Shown here in pieces: positions 1-10,738 of a DNA stretch of 64,000 nucleotides (position 1 is its first letter; each line of letters opens with the position of its first letter). This stretch comes from Bog-375 sp049698695 (GTDB lineage Bacteria; Acidobacteriota; Terriglobia; Bryobacterales; Bryobacteraceae): positions 4,200-68,199 of the forward strand of contig JBAVYH010000067.1 in assembly GCA_049698695.1 (NCBI GenBank). Direction: 5' to 3'. The notes under the pieces were generated by a model. That model did no database searches and was not told the origin of the DNA. It saw only the letters and a program-made list of their open reading frames with translations. Both the position numbers and the translations under genes were made by a program.

Positions 1-447
1 GACCTGGTCCCCGCCGAGCTGACTTACGGCCTGGAGCGGCTCGCAGCGTTCCTCCAAGCCAGAGACAGCGTGTACGACATCGAGTGGGCCAGGGGCTTTT
101 CTTACGGCGACGTGCGCTACCGGGACGAGCTGCAATATTCGGTTTACAACTTCGAGATGGCGGATATCGCCATGCTGTGGAAGTTGTTCGAGCTGCATGA
201 AGGCGAAGCGGCGCGTCTGCTGAAGCTGTACGACCCTAAGGCCGCGGACAAGCAGCGTTTCCCGTTGCTCCCGGCCTATGACCAGGTGCTGAAGTGCTCG
301 AACATTTTTAATACGCTCGATGCGCGCGGCGCCATCAGCGTCACCGAGCGCGTCGGCGTCATCCAGCGCGTGCGCAAGCTGGCGGTGGGCGTAGCGCAGG
401 CATGGGCGGACCAGCGGCAGCCCGCCGCGGCGGAGGTGGCGCAGTGA
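1..447 (+). CDS. glyQ: Glycine--tRNA ligase alpha subunit, 3' part (5' end outside window)
   Basis: The frame is open from base 1 and its first residues, DLVPAELTYGLERLAAFLQ, match the late part of bacterial GlyQ, followed by the VYDIEW segment. GlyQ is the catalytic alpha chain of the alpha2beta2 glycyl-tRNA synthetase, which charges tRNA-Gly in the cytosol. About 148 codons are present, roughly the C-terminal half of the usual ~300 residues. The stop TGA (445-447) overlaps the GTG start of glyS by 4 bases, so the subunits are translationally coupled. Identification is secure. Nothing can be said about the promoter. Confidence 0.95.
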   Translation, partial: DLVPAELTYGLERLAAFLQARDSVYDIEWARGFSYGDVRYRDELQYSVYNFEMADIAMLWKLFELHEGEAARLLKLYDPKAADKQRFPLLPAYDQVLKCSNIFNTLDARGAISVTERVGVIQRVRKLAVGVAQAWADQRQPAAAEVAQ

Positions 448-2408
448 GCCTGGCTTCTCTCCCCTTCCTGCTCGAAATCGGCACCGAAGAGATTCCCGAT
501 TGGATGATTCCGGCGGCGCTCGAAAGCCTGCGGCTGCTATTCGAGGGCAAAGCCAACATCCCGTTTGAGTCAATCACGATGGATGCGACGCCGCGACGCC
601 TGGTTCTGCGGGCCGAAGGCGTCCCGCCAAAGCAGGCCGACGTCACAACGCGCATACTCGGTCCGGCGAAGCCGGCGCCCGCGCAAGCCGTGGCCGGTTT
701 CGCGCGCAAGCAAGGCGTTCGCCCGGAGGACCTCGAAATCGAAATGACACCGAAGGGCGAATACTACATCGCCTTAAAGGAGGAGAAGGGCCGGCTTTAT
801 AGAGAGATCCTGGCCGACGTTCTCCCTGGCGTCATAGCGCTCATCAACTTTCCCAAAACCATGTACTGGACGGGTAAGGGCGGCCCGCGCTTCATCCGGC
901 CTATCCGCTGGATCGTGGCGCTGCTGGGCGACGAGGTGGTGCCGTTCGAGCTCGCCGGGGTGCGCTCCGGCGCGGTCACTTCCGGCCATCGCCGGCTGGG
1001 CGCGCGCGCGATCGTCGTCACTACTGCCGACTATGAGCAGCGGCTGCGCGAGAATCACGTCATCCTCTCCGCCAAAGAGCGCCGCGACAAGATTCGCGAC
1101 GGAATGGCGGGGGTGCGCGTCAAGCCCGACGAGGCCCTGGTCGACACACTGGCTTACCTCACGGAATATCCCACGCCCATCGCGGGCAGCTTCGATGCGG
1201 AATTCCTCGCTCTGCCTGAGGAGGTGCTGGTTACCGTCATGCGCCACCACCAGAGATACTTCTCGGTGGAGGACGATCGCGGCAGGCTGGCGCCCCAGTT
1301 CGTCGCGGTGATGAACATCCCGTCCGATCCGGATGGCTTCGTCCGCCGCGGCAATGAGCGCGTGCTGCGTGCTCGGTTTAACGACGCGCGCTTCTTCTGG
1401 CAGACCGATCAGAAGAAATCGCTCGCCGCGCGCCTGGCGGACCTGGCCCATGTTACTTTCCAGGCTAAGTTGGGCTCCTATCTCGAAAAAACCGAACGAG
1501 TAAAAACGCTGGTTGGTACGCTGGGCGGCGATGCGCACGCGGTGCGCGCCGCCGAGCTGGCTAAATGCGATCTCACCACCGAGCTCGTCAAGGAATTTAC
1601 CGAGCTGCAAGGCGTGGTCGGCGGCCTCTACGCCCGGGCGCAGGGAGAGCCGGAGCCGGTCTGGCAGGCGATTTACGATCACTACAAACCGGAGAGCATG
1701 GAAGATGCGATACCGCGCAATCGCACCGGCCAGATTGTGGCGCTGGCCGACAAGCTCGACACCCTGCGCGGCTGCTTCGGCGTCGGTCTCATCCCCACCG
1801 GCTCGCGCGACCCATTCGCGCTGCGGCGCGCAGCGCAGGGCGTGGTCAAGATCCTCGTCGAAGGCAAGATCGATATCGACCTCGAGCCGCTGGTGAACGA
1901 CGGGGCGGAGAGTGGGCGCGCGCTGGCCGAGTTCCTGCAGGATCGCATCCGGTATTATTTCAAGGATGTTCGCGGCTTCAAGTACGACGAAGTCAACGCC
2001 GCCATGGCTGCCGGCTGGACTAACCTGGTCGATCTGGAGGCGCGGCTGATTCGCATTCAGAGCCTGCGGTCGTCGCCCGATTTCGAGCCGCTTGCGGCGA
2101 GTTTCAAGCGCATCCGCAATATCCTCGACCAGCAGAAGTTTGCGGGCGCGAGCGCCGCAGCGATCGACCAGAAGTTATTGCAGGACGGGCCGGAGCGGGA
2201 CCTCTACGACGAGTACCGCCGCATCGCAGGCCAGCCGATTGAATCAGTGGTTTCCCGGCTGCGGCCCAAAGTAGATTTGTTTTTCGATAAGGTGTTAGTA
2301 AATGCGCCGGAGGAAGACATCCGGCATAATCGCTTGATGTTACTCGGCACGCTATTGCTGGAGTTCTCCAACATAGCGGATTTTTCAGAGATTGTAACTA
2401 CATCATAG
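444..2408 (+). CDS. glyS: Glycine--tRNA ligase beta subunit
   Basis: Beta chain of the heterotetrameric glycyl-tRNA synthetase, needed for tRNA binding. The N-terminus LPFLLEIGTEEIPDWMIP is the family signature, and the C-terminal ~200 residues form the alpha-helical anticodon-binding region. I place the start at GTG 444, overlapping the glyQ stop (GTGA). The upstream ATG at 402 would add a Gly/Ala/Arg-rich stretch that is only the out-of-frame reading of glyQ. This gives about 654 residues, normal to slightly short for GlyS. It forms an operon with glyQ and probably ppdK, whose start is 12 bases downstream. Confidence 0.95.
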   Translation: MSLASLPFLLEIGTEEIPDWMIPAALESLRLLFEGKANIPFESITMDATPRRLVLRAEGVPPKQADVTTRILGPAKPAPAQAVAGFARKQGVRPEDLEIEMTPKGEYYIALKEEKGRLYREILADVLPGVIALINFPKTMYWTGKGGPRFIRPIRWIVALLGDEVVPFELAGVRSGAVTSGHRRLGARAIVVTTADYEQRLRENHVILSAKERRDKIRDGMAGVRVKPDEALVDTLAYLTEYPTPIAGSFDAEFLALPEEVLVTVMRHHQRYFSVEDDRGRLAPQFVAVMNIPSDPDGFVRRGNERVLRARFNDARFFWQTDQKKSLAARLADLAHVTFQAKLGSYLEKTERVKTLVGTLGGDAHAVRAAELAKCDLTTELVKEFTELQGVVGGLYARAQGEPEPVWQAIYDHYKPESMEDAIPRNRTGQIVALADKLDTLRGCFGVGLIPTGSRDPFALRRAAQGVVKILVEGKIDIDLEPLVNDGAESGRALAEFLQDRIRYYFKDVRGFKYDEVNAAMAAGWTNLVDLEARLIRIQSLRSSPDFEPLAASFKRIRNILDQQKFAGASAAAIDQKLLQDGPERDLYDEYRRIAGQPIESVVSRLRPKVDLFFDKVLVNAPEEDIRHNRLMLLGTLLLEFSNIADFSEIVTTS

Positions 2409-2419
2409 GAGCTTAAAGA

Positions 2420-5164
<2,745 letters not shown>

Positions 5165-5183
5165 ACCGCCGTTGAGTGACAAG

Positions 5184-5233
5184 GGTGGCCACCGCTCCCT
5201 GACGGTCGCGGCTCCGCCGTCAGGGGCGCCACC
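5184..5233. repeat. Dispersed palindrome, copy 1 (imperfect)
   Basis: Imperfect inverted repeat just after ppdK: outer arms GGTGGC/GCCACC, inner arms CCCTGACGG/CCGTCAGGG. It shares the core CCGCTCCCTGACGGTCGCGG with copies at 6892, 27111, 55813 and, more degenerate, 19641 and 61807. All are intergenic. It may act as a transcript end or be a REP-like element; the sequence alone does not decide. Confidence 0.75.
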
Positions 5234-5246
5234 AATGCGTCCTAGC

Positions 5247-5518
5247 TTAGGCACGGCGGTGCGACGTGGGGCGGCGCGAACGATGCTTCTGAATGATTCC
5301 CGCCAGAGCGCGTAACGCCTCATTCGCCTCTCCTGAACTCGGGAACGCGGCGGCTACATCTGGTTCCAGAACTACTACGGCGTGCCCGCGGCGTATCTCG
5401 ATGCGAACTTGTTGCGCGAGGCGCGACTGAAGTCATACTCCGGAAGAATCTCGTCGGCATTAACCTGCTCGGTGGCCGCGCCTTTATTGAGTGATCTCTT
5501 CAGAGTCCCTTCGCTCAC
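5247..5518 (-). pseudogene. Decayed BrnA-like antitoxin (frameshifted)
   Basis: Read on the minus strand from GTG 5518, the product contains DEILPEYDFSRASRNKFASR followed by YAAGT, which I recognise from small antitoxins paired with BrnT-type toxins. The frame then hits TAG at 5375-5377. In the next frame translation continues as VVVLEPDVAAAFPSSGEANE and on to a stop at 5247-5249, the expected C-terminal half of this family. One base appears to be missing near 5378-5380, so the gene is broken (or the assembly carries a one-base error). It overlaps the end of the toxin remnant, as in intact operons of this type. Confidence 0.65.
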
Positions 5519-5675
5519 GCCGCGTCGCTCGCCGCGCGCTGATAATGCGAATCGCTCCGCCCCGTTCAACATACATGACGGCAAGCAAACGGCGGTCTTG
5601 CGAAAGGCCTAGCAGCTCAAACCGCCGTTCCCCAATGGAATGACGCGGATCGGCCACGACAGGGACTTTCCAAAA
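5485..5675 (-). pseudogene. BrnT-like toxin remnant, N-terminus lost
   Basis: The minus-strand frame encodes VVADPRHSIGERRFELLGLS, a short link, LLAVMYVERGGAIRIISARR and ATRRERRD. This is the characteristic second half of BrnT-family RNase toxins (DPxHS...GERxxxLG...RIISARxAxRxER). An in-frame TGA at 5676-5678 sits directly upstream and no N-terminal (F-W/D-E-x-K) part exists before the glycosyltransferase gene begins, so about 35 N-terminal residues are missing. With the frameshifted antitoxin downstream, the module is dead. Family assignment is from recognised motifs, not from a search. Confidence 0.65.
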
Positions 5676-5686
5676 TCAAGCCTCTC

Positions 5687-6769
5687 CTATACCCCCACCA
5701 ATCTCGCCAACAGCTTCTCGTACGCGTCGGTTACGGCGTCCCAAGAGTAACTCTGTGTAACGCGGTCTATTGCGCGAGCCCGGTATAGGGTACGCTCGGG
5801 CTCACCGAGAGCGAGAACCATCTTCAGTTTGGATTCCAGTTCATTGGGCTCGAACGGGATGCCGGCATCGCCGGCTACCTCGGCGTTTTCCGGTGTGTTG
5901 CGGTACAGCACCAGTGCGCCGCGGCCCATGGCTTCTATCAGGGCGGGGTGCGTGCCGCCGACTTCAGTGGCGTGAATATAAGCGAAACAGTGCGATTCCA
6001 GCTCATGGTATCCGTCGCCATAGATGGCGCCGGGAATGACGACGCGAACGTCGTGTGTGTCGCGCACTTGCGCGATGTAGTCCTGCGCATAAGGCGCATC
6101 GCCGATGAGGGCCAGCTTGACCGGCGTTACCACGCGCTCGAACGCCTGCCGCACTTCAAGCGGATGGTTCTCCGGTTCCATCCGGCTCACATACAGGAAA
6201 TAGCGGCCGGGTTCGAGGCCCAGCCGCGCCAGCGTGGCGGTGCCTTCCACTTTGCCTAACTCGGCACCGTATGGGATGAACGTGCTCACCTTCCCGTAGC
6301 GCGTGCGGTAGTAATCCTGAATGGTGCGCGCGTCGGTGATGACTTCGGTGGGGCAGAAGGTGGCCAGCCACTCCGAAATCAGGTACCAGGCTTTGGCCAG
6401 CCGGTTCCATTTCTTGCGCAGGCGCTCGATGCCGTCCACGTTGAGCGCTACGGGTATTCCGAACGGGCGCGGCAGCCAGGTGAAGATGGCGTTGGCGCCG
6501 TTGCAATAGAGCGCCACATCTGCGCAGTGCGTCAGCAGGTGCACCGTGGAGAGCAGCGTGTGCGCCAGCGTATCGAAATACTTGTGGCGAATGGTGGGCA
6601 GATAGCACAGGCGCACGCCACGGTAGACCGGCTGCGGATGGCGCTCGCGGCAATAGACCGTAACTGCATGGCCTCGGGCGGCCAAGCGCGTGGAAAGTTC
6701 CTCTGCGAAAGTTTCGAAGCCGCCATAGTTGGCGGGAATGCCGCGCGTGCCAAGAAGGGCTATCCGCAT
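5687..6769 (-). CDS. Glycosyltransferase, GT4 type with DUF1972-like N-terminus
   Basis: A 360-residue cytosolic transferase predicted to add a sugar from a nucleotide donor to a surface glycan. The N-terminus MRIALLGTRGIPANYGGFET is the signature of the DUF1972/rhamnosyltransferase-like subgroup. The second Rossmann domain carries the GT-B donor-site pattern around ATEVGGTHPALIEAMGRGA (about residues 275-293), with the ExxxxxxE-like region at PALIEAMG. It is the last gene of a minus-strand run of glycosyltransferases starting after trmFO. The donor and acceptor cannot be read from the sequence. Confidence 0.88.
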   Translation of the reverse strand: MRIALLGTRGIPANYGGFETFAEELSTRLAARGHAVTVYCRERHPQPVYRGVRLCYLPTIRHKYFDTLAHTLLSTVHLLTHCADVALYCNGANAIFTWLPRPFGIPVALNVDGIERLRKKWNRLAKAWYLISEWLATFCPTEVITDARTIQDYYRTRYGKVSTFIPYGAELGKVEGTATLARLGLEPGRYFLYVSRMEPENHPLEVRQAFERVVTPVKLALIGDAPYAQDYIAQVRDTHDVRVVIPGAIYGDGYHELESHCFAYIHATEVGGTHPALIEAMGRGALVLYRNTPENAEVAGDAGIPFEPNELESKLKMVLALGEPERTLYRARAIDRVTQSYSWDAVTDAYEKLLARLVGV

Positions 6770-6813
6770 TTTCTGGCCGGAGCTTCCTGAGAAGCCGCGA
6801 ATGGATTATAGCC

Positions 6814-6875
6814 ACACATCAACGCAGATGAACACAGATAGGATTCTTGATTTCTATCAGTGTTCATCTGTGGCT
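6814..6875. repeat. Intergenic inverted repeat
   Basis: CAGATGAACACAGATAG on one side and CTATCAGTGTTCATCTGTGG on the other form a long imperfect hairpin separated by about 12 bases. It lies between two glycosyltransferase genes immediately before palindrome copy 2. Similar CAGATGAACACAGAT repeats occur in many bacterial genomes, to my recollection. Confidence 0.6.
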
Positions 6876-6891
6876 CGAGATGAATTCTTCA

Positions 6892-6946
6892 CGCTCCCTG
6901 ACGGTCGCGGCTCAGAACGCTTCGGAGCCGCGACCGTCAGGGAGCG
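6892..6946. repeat. Dispersed palindrome, copy 2 (perfect 22-bp arms)
   Basis: Arms 6892-6913 and 6925-6946 are perfect reverse complements over 22 bases (core CTCCCTGACGGTCGCGGCTC) around an 11-base loop. This is the best-preserved copy in the window. It lies in the 213-base gap between two minus-strand glycosyltransferase genes. Confidence 0.9.
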
Positions 6947-6982
6947 GTTGCCGGCGACTGAACTGGCCATGTCGCGACAGGC

Positions 6983-8032
6983 CTACGTCCTGGCGGTCTC
7001 GGAGCGCGTGAGCATGCGAGCCAGTTTCTTGGGCGCGCGCTTGCTCACCGGCACGTAGTGGAACCAACTCGCCATGTACTCGTCGTCCACGCGGCGCGAG
7101 CGTTGAATCATCTCGCGCTTGGCCCGGAAACGGCTCCAGTTCCGCAACAGGAACCAGAAGGCCTTGAGCGAAGTATGCTCCCGCAGCAGGCAGCACATTA
7201 CTACCAGGATGTCGCGGCCGGTAATGGAGAACCAGTTGCGCCGATACAGATCGCTGGAAATGTTCTTCAGGCGCATCAGGAAGCGGTTCTTCACCGAGTG
7301 CATGTTGATATAGGCCGGGAGCGCGCGCCGGTTGCCGGGCAGCACCTTGCGCACATGATAGCCGCGCGCGTATGGCACGTACAGGCACTTCCAGCCCATC
7401 AACTGGGCGCGCCATGCCACGTCGGCGTCTTCGCGGTAAACAAAGAAATCGGAATCGAAGAACTCACCGTCGAGCGAAATGTCTTCGATCATGGCGCGGC
7501 GGTAAAGCGCGGCTGCGGCGGTGGCGCCGAAGACATACTCGTAATGCAGATAGTGGCCGTTATCCACTTCCTGGCTGCCGCGGTCCAGGTGGCGGAGCAT
7601 GGGATTGAAATAGATGCCGGTGGAATCCACCACCGGACGCTCGGGAATCTCGAAGTGCGCCGACATGGTCAGCAGCTTGCCGCACACAGCGCCGATCTTG
7701 GGATCGAACTGGCCTGCGTCCACCATGGCCTGGATGAAGTTCGGCAGCAGCAGCACGTCGGGGTTGAGGGTCAGCACCCAATCTCCGCCGGCCAAGCGGA
7801 TGGCCTGGTTCTGCGCCGCGGCGAAGCCCGCATTCTCCTCGTTGTAATGGATCTGACAGCGGTCTTCAAACTGTTCCAGGATGTCGATGGTGCCATCGGT
7901 GGAAGCATTGTCGACGATGATGACTTCCTTGAGGCCGTACCGTTGCGACAGTACGGACTCGAGGCACCGCTTGATGAAGCGGCCGCTGTTGTAAGTCACG
8001 ATCGTGACGGAGACGAAGTCGTTATGCGCCAT
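6983..8032 (-). CDS. Glycosyltransferase family 2
   Basis: A GT-A fold sugar transferase of 349 residues. The N-terminus VSVTIVTYNSGRFIKRCLES and the nucleotide-binding VDNASTDGT are typical of GT2. The DxD-equivalent lies at LTLNPDVLL (about residue 90) and the acceptor-side region at FVYREDADVAWRAQLMGW. The C-terminal 80 residues are basic and aromatic and may lie at the membrane. It closely resembles the next two upstream genes in design, suggesting serial duplication within a polysaccharide cluster. The sugar specificity is unknown. Confidence 0.9.
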   Translation of the reverse strand: MAHNDFVSVTIVTYNSGRFIKRCLESVLSQRYGLKEVIIVDNASTDGTIDILEQFEDRCQIHYNEENAGFAAAQNQAIRLAGGDWVLTLNPDVLLLPNFIQAMVDAGQFDPKIGAVCGKLLTMSAHFEIPERPVVDSTGIYFNPMLRHLDRGSQEVDNGHYLHYEYVFGATAAAALYRRAMIEDISLDGEFFDSDFFVYREDADVAWRAQLMGWKCLYVPYARGYHVRKVLPGNRRALPAYINMHSVKNRFLMRLKNISSDLYRRNWFSITGRDILVVMCCLLREHTSLKAFWFLLRNWSRFRAKREMIQRSRRVDDEYMASWFHYVPVSKRAPKKLARMLTRSETART

Positions 8033-8076
8033 GTACTAGAACTCGAAAGAGTGGTACTTCCAACACGAACCTGAGC

Positions 8077-9018
8077 CTAAAACCTGGGACCCGACATCGC
8101 GACTGCATCCTCCCAACCGAATATCAGGCAGCGGCCGGCCAGACGCATCACCTTTCCGTAGGCTGCCAAGGGCGTCCACCTCCGCTGGGACAACGTTCCC
8201 GCGGCGCCACGGAGAATCGAGCCTGCCACCACCGACAGGCACACGATCCGGAATGCGAACGGTCGAAAGTGCCTGGCTGAGTACCTCAGTAGACTACGAT
8301 ACCAATAAAAGCACCGGGCCTGCACGCTAATACTCGCTATCGAATGTCCTCCAGTGTGCCGCGCGACCGCCTCCGGTGTATAGAAAAGAACATAACCGCG
8401 CGTGGCCACCCGCCGGCAAAAATCCACATCCTCGAACCATAGCGGATAGTAGCCTTCGTCCAGCCCGCCCAATTCCTCCCAAACCGCCCGGCGCAACATC
8501 AGAAACGCGCCTGCCGGCTGTTCCACGGCTGTCCGTAAGGAATAATCCATCGCCATGGCCCGGTAGCGCCGATTGACCGGATTATTCGGGCAGATTCGAT
8601 TCAGCACGAGAACTTCCAAAGCCAGCGCTGCCGGCGTAGGCAATGATCGGACCATGAAACCGATTTGCGGTTTGCCCTCCGCGTCGAGCAGGCAACCGCC
8701 GGCACCGGCAGCGCCTTCCAGATCGCAAGCCTGGCGCATCGCCTCGAGGCCGCCGAGAATCACAGCATCGGGGTTTAAAAGCACGACATATGGCGAATGG
8801 AGCACCGTAAACCCTTGGTTTACAGCAGCGGCGAATCCTCGATTGTCGGGGTTGGCCACCACCCGCACTCCCCGAGAGGCGACTTCGGCGAGGGTCCCGT
8901 CCTGCGAACCGTTGTCGACAACTACCACGTCGGCGCCGGTGGCCAAAGCGGCATCGAGGCACGGGCCGATTTCAGCTTGCGAGTTGTAGGTGACGATGAC
9001 GATACCAATTTGCGACAT
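8077..9018 (-). CDS. Glycosyltransferase family 2 (rhamnosyltransferase-like)
   Basis: 313 residues: IGIVIVTYNSQAEIGPCLDA at the start, VVDNGSQDGT, the donor-site segment VLLNPDAVI (about residue 85) and a conserved WFEDVDFCRRVATRGY catalytic segment (about residues 193-208). That last segment is common in rhamnosyl- and related transferases of cell-surface glycans. A hydrophobic C-terminal stretch (about residues 240-270) may associate with the membrane. Its start lies 3 bases after the stop of the preceding glycosyltransferase, so the two are co-transcribed. Donor unknown. Confidence 0.9.
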   Translation of the reverse strand: MSQIGIVIVTYNSQAEIGPCLDAALATGADVVVVDNGSQDGTLAEVASRGVRVVANPDNRGFAAAVNQGFTVLHSPYVVLLNPDAVILGGLEAMRQACDLEGAAGAGGCLLDAEGKPQIGFMVRSLPTPAALALEVLVLNRICPNNPVNRRYRAMAMDYSLRTAVEQPAGAFLMLRRAVWEELGGLDEGYYPLWFEDVDFCRRVATRGYVLFYTPEAVARHTGGHSIASISVQARCFYWYRSLLRYSARHFRPFAFRIVCLSVVAGSILRGAAGTLSQRRWTPLAAYGKVMRLAGRCLIFGWEDAVAMSGPRF

Positions 9019-9021
9019 GTG

Positions 9022-10008
9022 TCACTTTGTCCCACCCCGTGTGAGCAGAAAGTACATACGCCAATAGAGGTCGCGCCCGCTGCCTGATTGCAAATCTCGC
9101 AGCACGCGCTCATGGGTCAATAGAAGCGGCTCCAAGATTCTCAGGTCGCGGGGCGGCGCCTCGCTGCGGACGCTGGAGAATTTGCGCAGTCCTTCCCATT
9201 TCCCTTTGAGCCACGCCAGCGCCGTGCCGTGACGCAGCGCCACGCCGCCCCATAGCAGTTGGCCAACCAGAATCGGCCAAACCCATTTCCACAATAAGTG
9301 CCGGGGGTAGTGCCGCGCCAGCAGAAAAAGCTGGTTGCGGGCCATGCGCCGTACTGTTTCCGGGTGCCAGCGGCCGAGCGCGGCGCTGCCCTGGTGCCAG
9401 GCGATGGCGGTGGGCACGTACTCGCCTGCTAGCGCGTGCTCGGCGCAGCGCAGCCCGAAATCCACGTCCTCCAGGTACGATTCGAAGAGCTCATCGAGCA
9501 GCCCCACTCGTTCAAACAGCTCGGCGCGGAACACTGCCGCCGTCCAGGGAGGCGTCCAAATGGGCTGCGCCTGCGAAAATGCCGGCGTATCCACGCGCCC
9601 GCTGCCGGCCCGCCAGGCCGTGCCGGCGCGGGAAACCAGATCGAAGGTGCCATCGATACGCGACGGCTCGCGCGCAGACAGGATCTTGCCGGTGGCGAAC
9701 CAGCCGCCGGAGTCAATCAACTGGGCCAGGTAGTCGGGGGCAAGCTCGACATCGCTGTTAAGCACGGCGATCCAGGCCGAGCGAGCCGATTGGATGCCGC
9801 GATTCGCGGCGGCCGCAAATCCGGCGTTGCGTCCCATCGGAATGACGCGCGCGCCGCGGCTGGCGGCCAACTTCGGCGCACCATCGCTCGAGCCATTGTC
9901 CACCACCAGCACCTCGGTTGCCGGCGCGGTCTGCGCCTCCAGGCTGTCGAGCAGGCGGCCCAGCAATTCGCGGCCGTTCCACACCGGTATCACGGCGGTG
10001 ATGCTCAT
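9022..10008 (-). CDS. Glycosyltransferase family 2
   Basis: 328 residues with the GT2 start ITAVIPVWNGRELLGRLLDS, the VVDNGSSDG nucleotide site, LNSDVELAPDY in place of the DxD loop (about residue 89) and YLEDVDFGLRCAEHAL as the acceptor/base segment. A hydrophobic stretch near residues 240-265 (LWKWVWPILVGQLLWGG) suggests membrane contact. The start overlaps the stop of the upstream dolichol-phosphate-mannose-synthase-like gene by 4 bases (ATGA). Confidence 0.9.
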   Translation of the reverse strand: MSITAVIPVWNGRELLGRLLDSLEAQTAPATEVLVVDNGSSDGAPKLAASRGARVIPMGRNAGFAAAANRGIQSARSAWIAVLNSDVELAPDYLAQLIDSGGWFATGKILSAREPSRIDGTFDLVSRAGTAWRAGSGRVDTPAFSQAQPIWTPPWTAAVFRAELFERVGLLDELFESYLEDVDFGLRCAEHALAGEYVPTAIAWHQGSAALGRWHPETVRRMARNQLFLLARHYPRHLLWKWVWPILVGQLLWGGVALRHGTALAWLKGKWEGLRKFSSVRSEAPPRDLRILEPLLLTHERVLRDLQSGSGRDLYWRMYFLLTRGGTK

Positions 10009-10679
10009 CGCCAGAACCGCTTTTTGACGAGAAACGCCAGATTCGCGAAGCCGTCGCGCCAGAGGTGGAGCTTGGTTTCGCCCAGCCGCGAGGTATACAT
10101 GATGGAGATCTCGCCGAACCGTATCTGCGAACTGCGCAGCGCCTCAATCTTGATTTCTTCAGAGAAGGACATGCCGTCGGATTCGAGCTTCATATGTTCC
10201 AGGATGGCCCGGCGGAACACCCACATCCCGGATTGGGAATCGCGCACCCAGCGAAAGAACAGGATCGACATCGCCATCGACAGCACCAGGTTGCCGACCT
10301 TATTGATGAAGCTCATGGAGCGCGTGTCACGCACCGGGAAGCGCGACGCATTCAGAAAATCGACGTCGAAGTGGAGGAAGGCCTCGATCAGGTAAGAAAG
10401 CGCATCCACCGGGTAGCTGTGGTCGCCGTCCAGGGTCACGATCAGGTCGCCGATGGCTTCGCGAAAGCCGCGCTTGTAACTGCGGCCATAGCCGCGGACA
10501 TCCTCGCGAATGACTTTCGCTCCCAGCCTCGCGGCGATCTCCGAGGTGCGGTCCGTGGACGCATTGTCCACCACGATGACTTCGTCGACGAAAGCCGGCA
10601 TGGCGCGCAGAATCTGCTCGACGCCCTGCTCTTCGTTGAGGCAGGGAATGATGACCGTGACGGACTGGTTCTTATACAT
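10005..10679 (-). CDS. Glycosyltransferase family 2, dolichyl-phosphate mannose synthase-like
   Basis: About 224 residues. VTVIIPCLNEEQGVEQILRA, VVDNASTDRT and TLDGDHSYPV (DxD-type donor site) place it with the DPM1/polyisoprenyl-phosphate glycosyltransferases, which move a sugar from a nucleotide to a lipid carrier at the inner membrane. I take ATG 10679 as the start because homology begins at VTVIIP; the frame stays open to 10742, but that extension looks non-coding. It is first in the glycosyltransferase run and 59 bases downstream of trmFO. Confidence 0.88.
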   Translation of the reverse strand: MYKNQSVTVIIPCLNEEQGVEQILRAMPAFVDEVIVVDNASTDRTSEIAARLGAKVIREDVRGYGRSYKRGFREAIGDLIVTLDGDHSYPVDALSYLIEAFLHFDVDFLNASRFPVRDTRSMSFINKVGNLVLSMAMSILFFRWVRDSQSGMWVFRRAILEHMKLESDGMSFSEEIKIEALRSSQIRFGEISIMYTSRLGETKLHLWRDGFANLAFLVKKRFWR

Positions 10680-10738
10680 GGCGGAGGCGGCCCGCGTGGG
10701 GGCTTCCGGGCAGCATGGCCGCCTGCGCCCGCCGGTTC

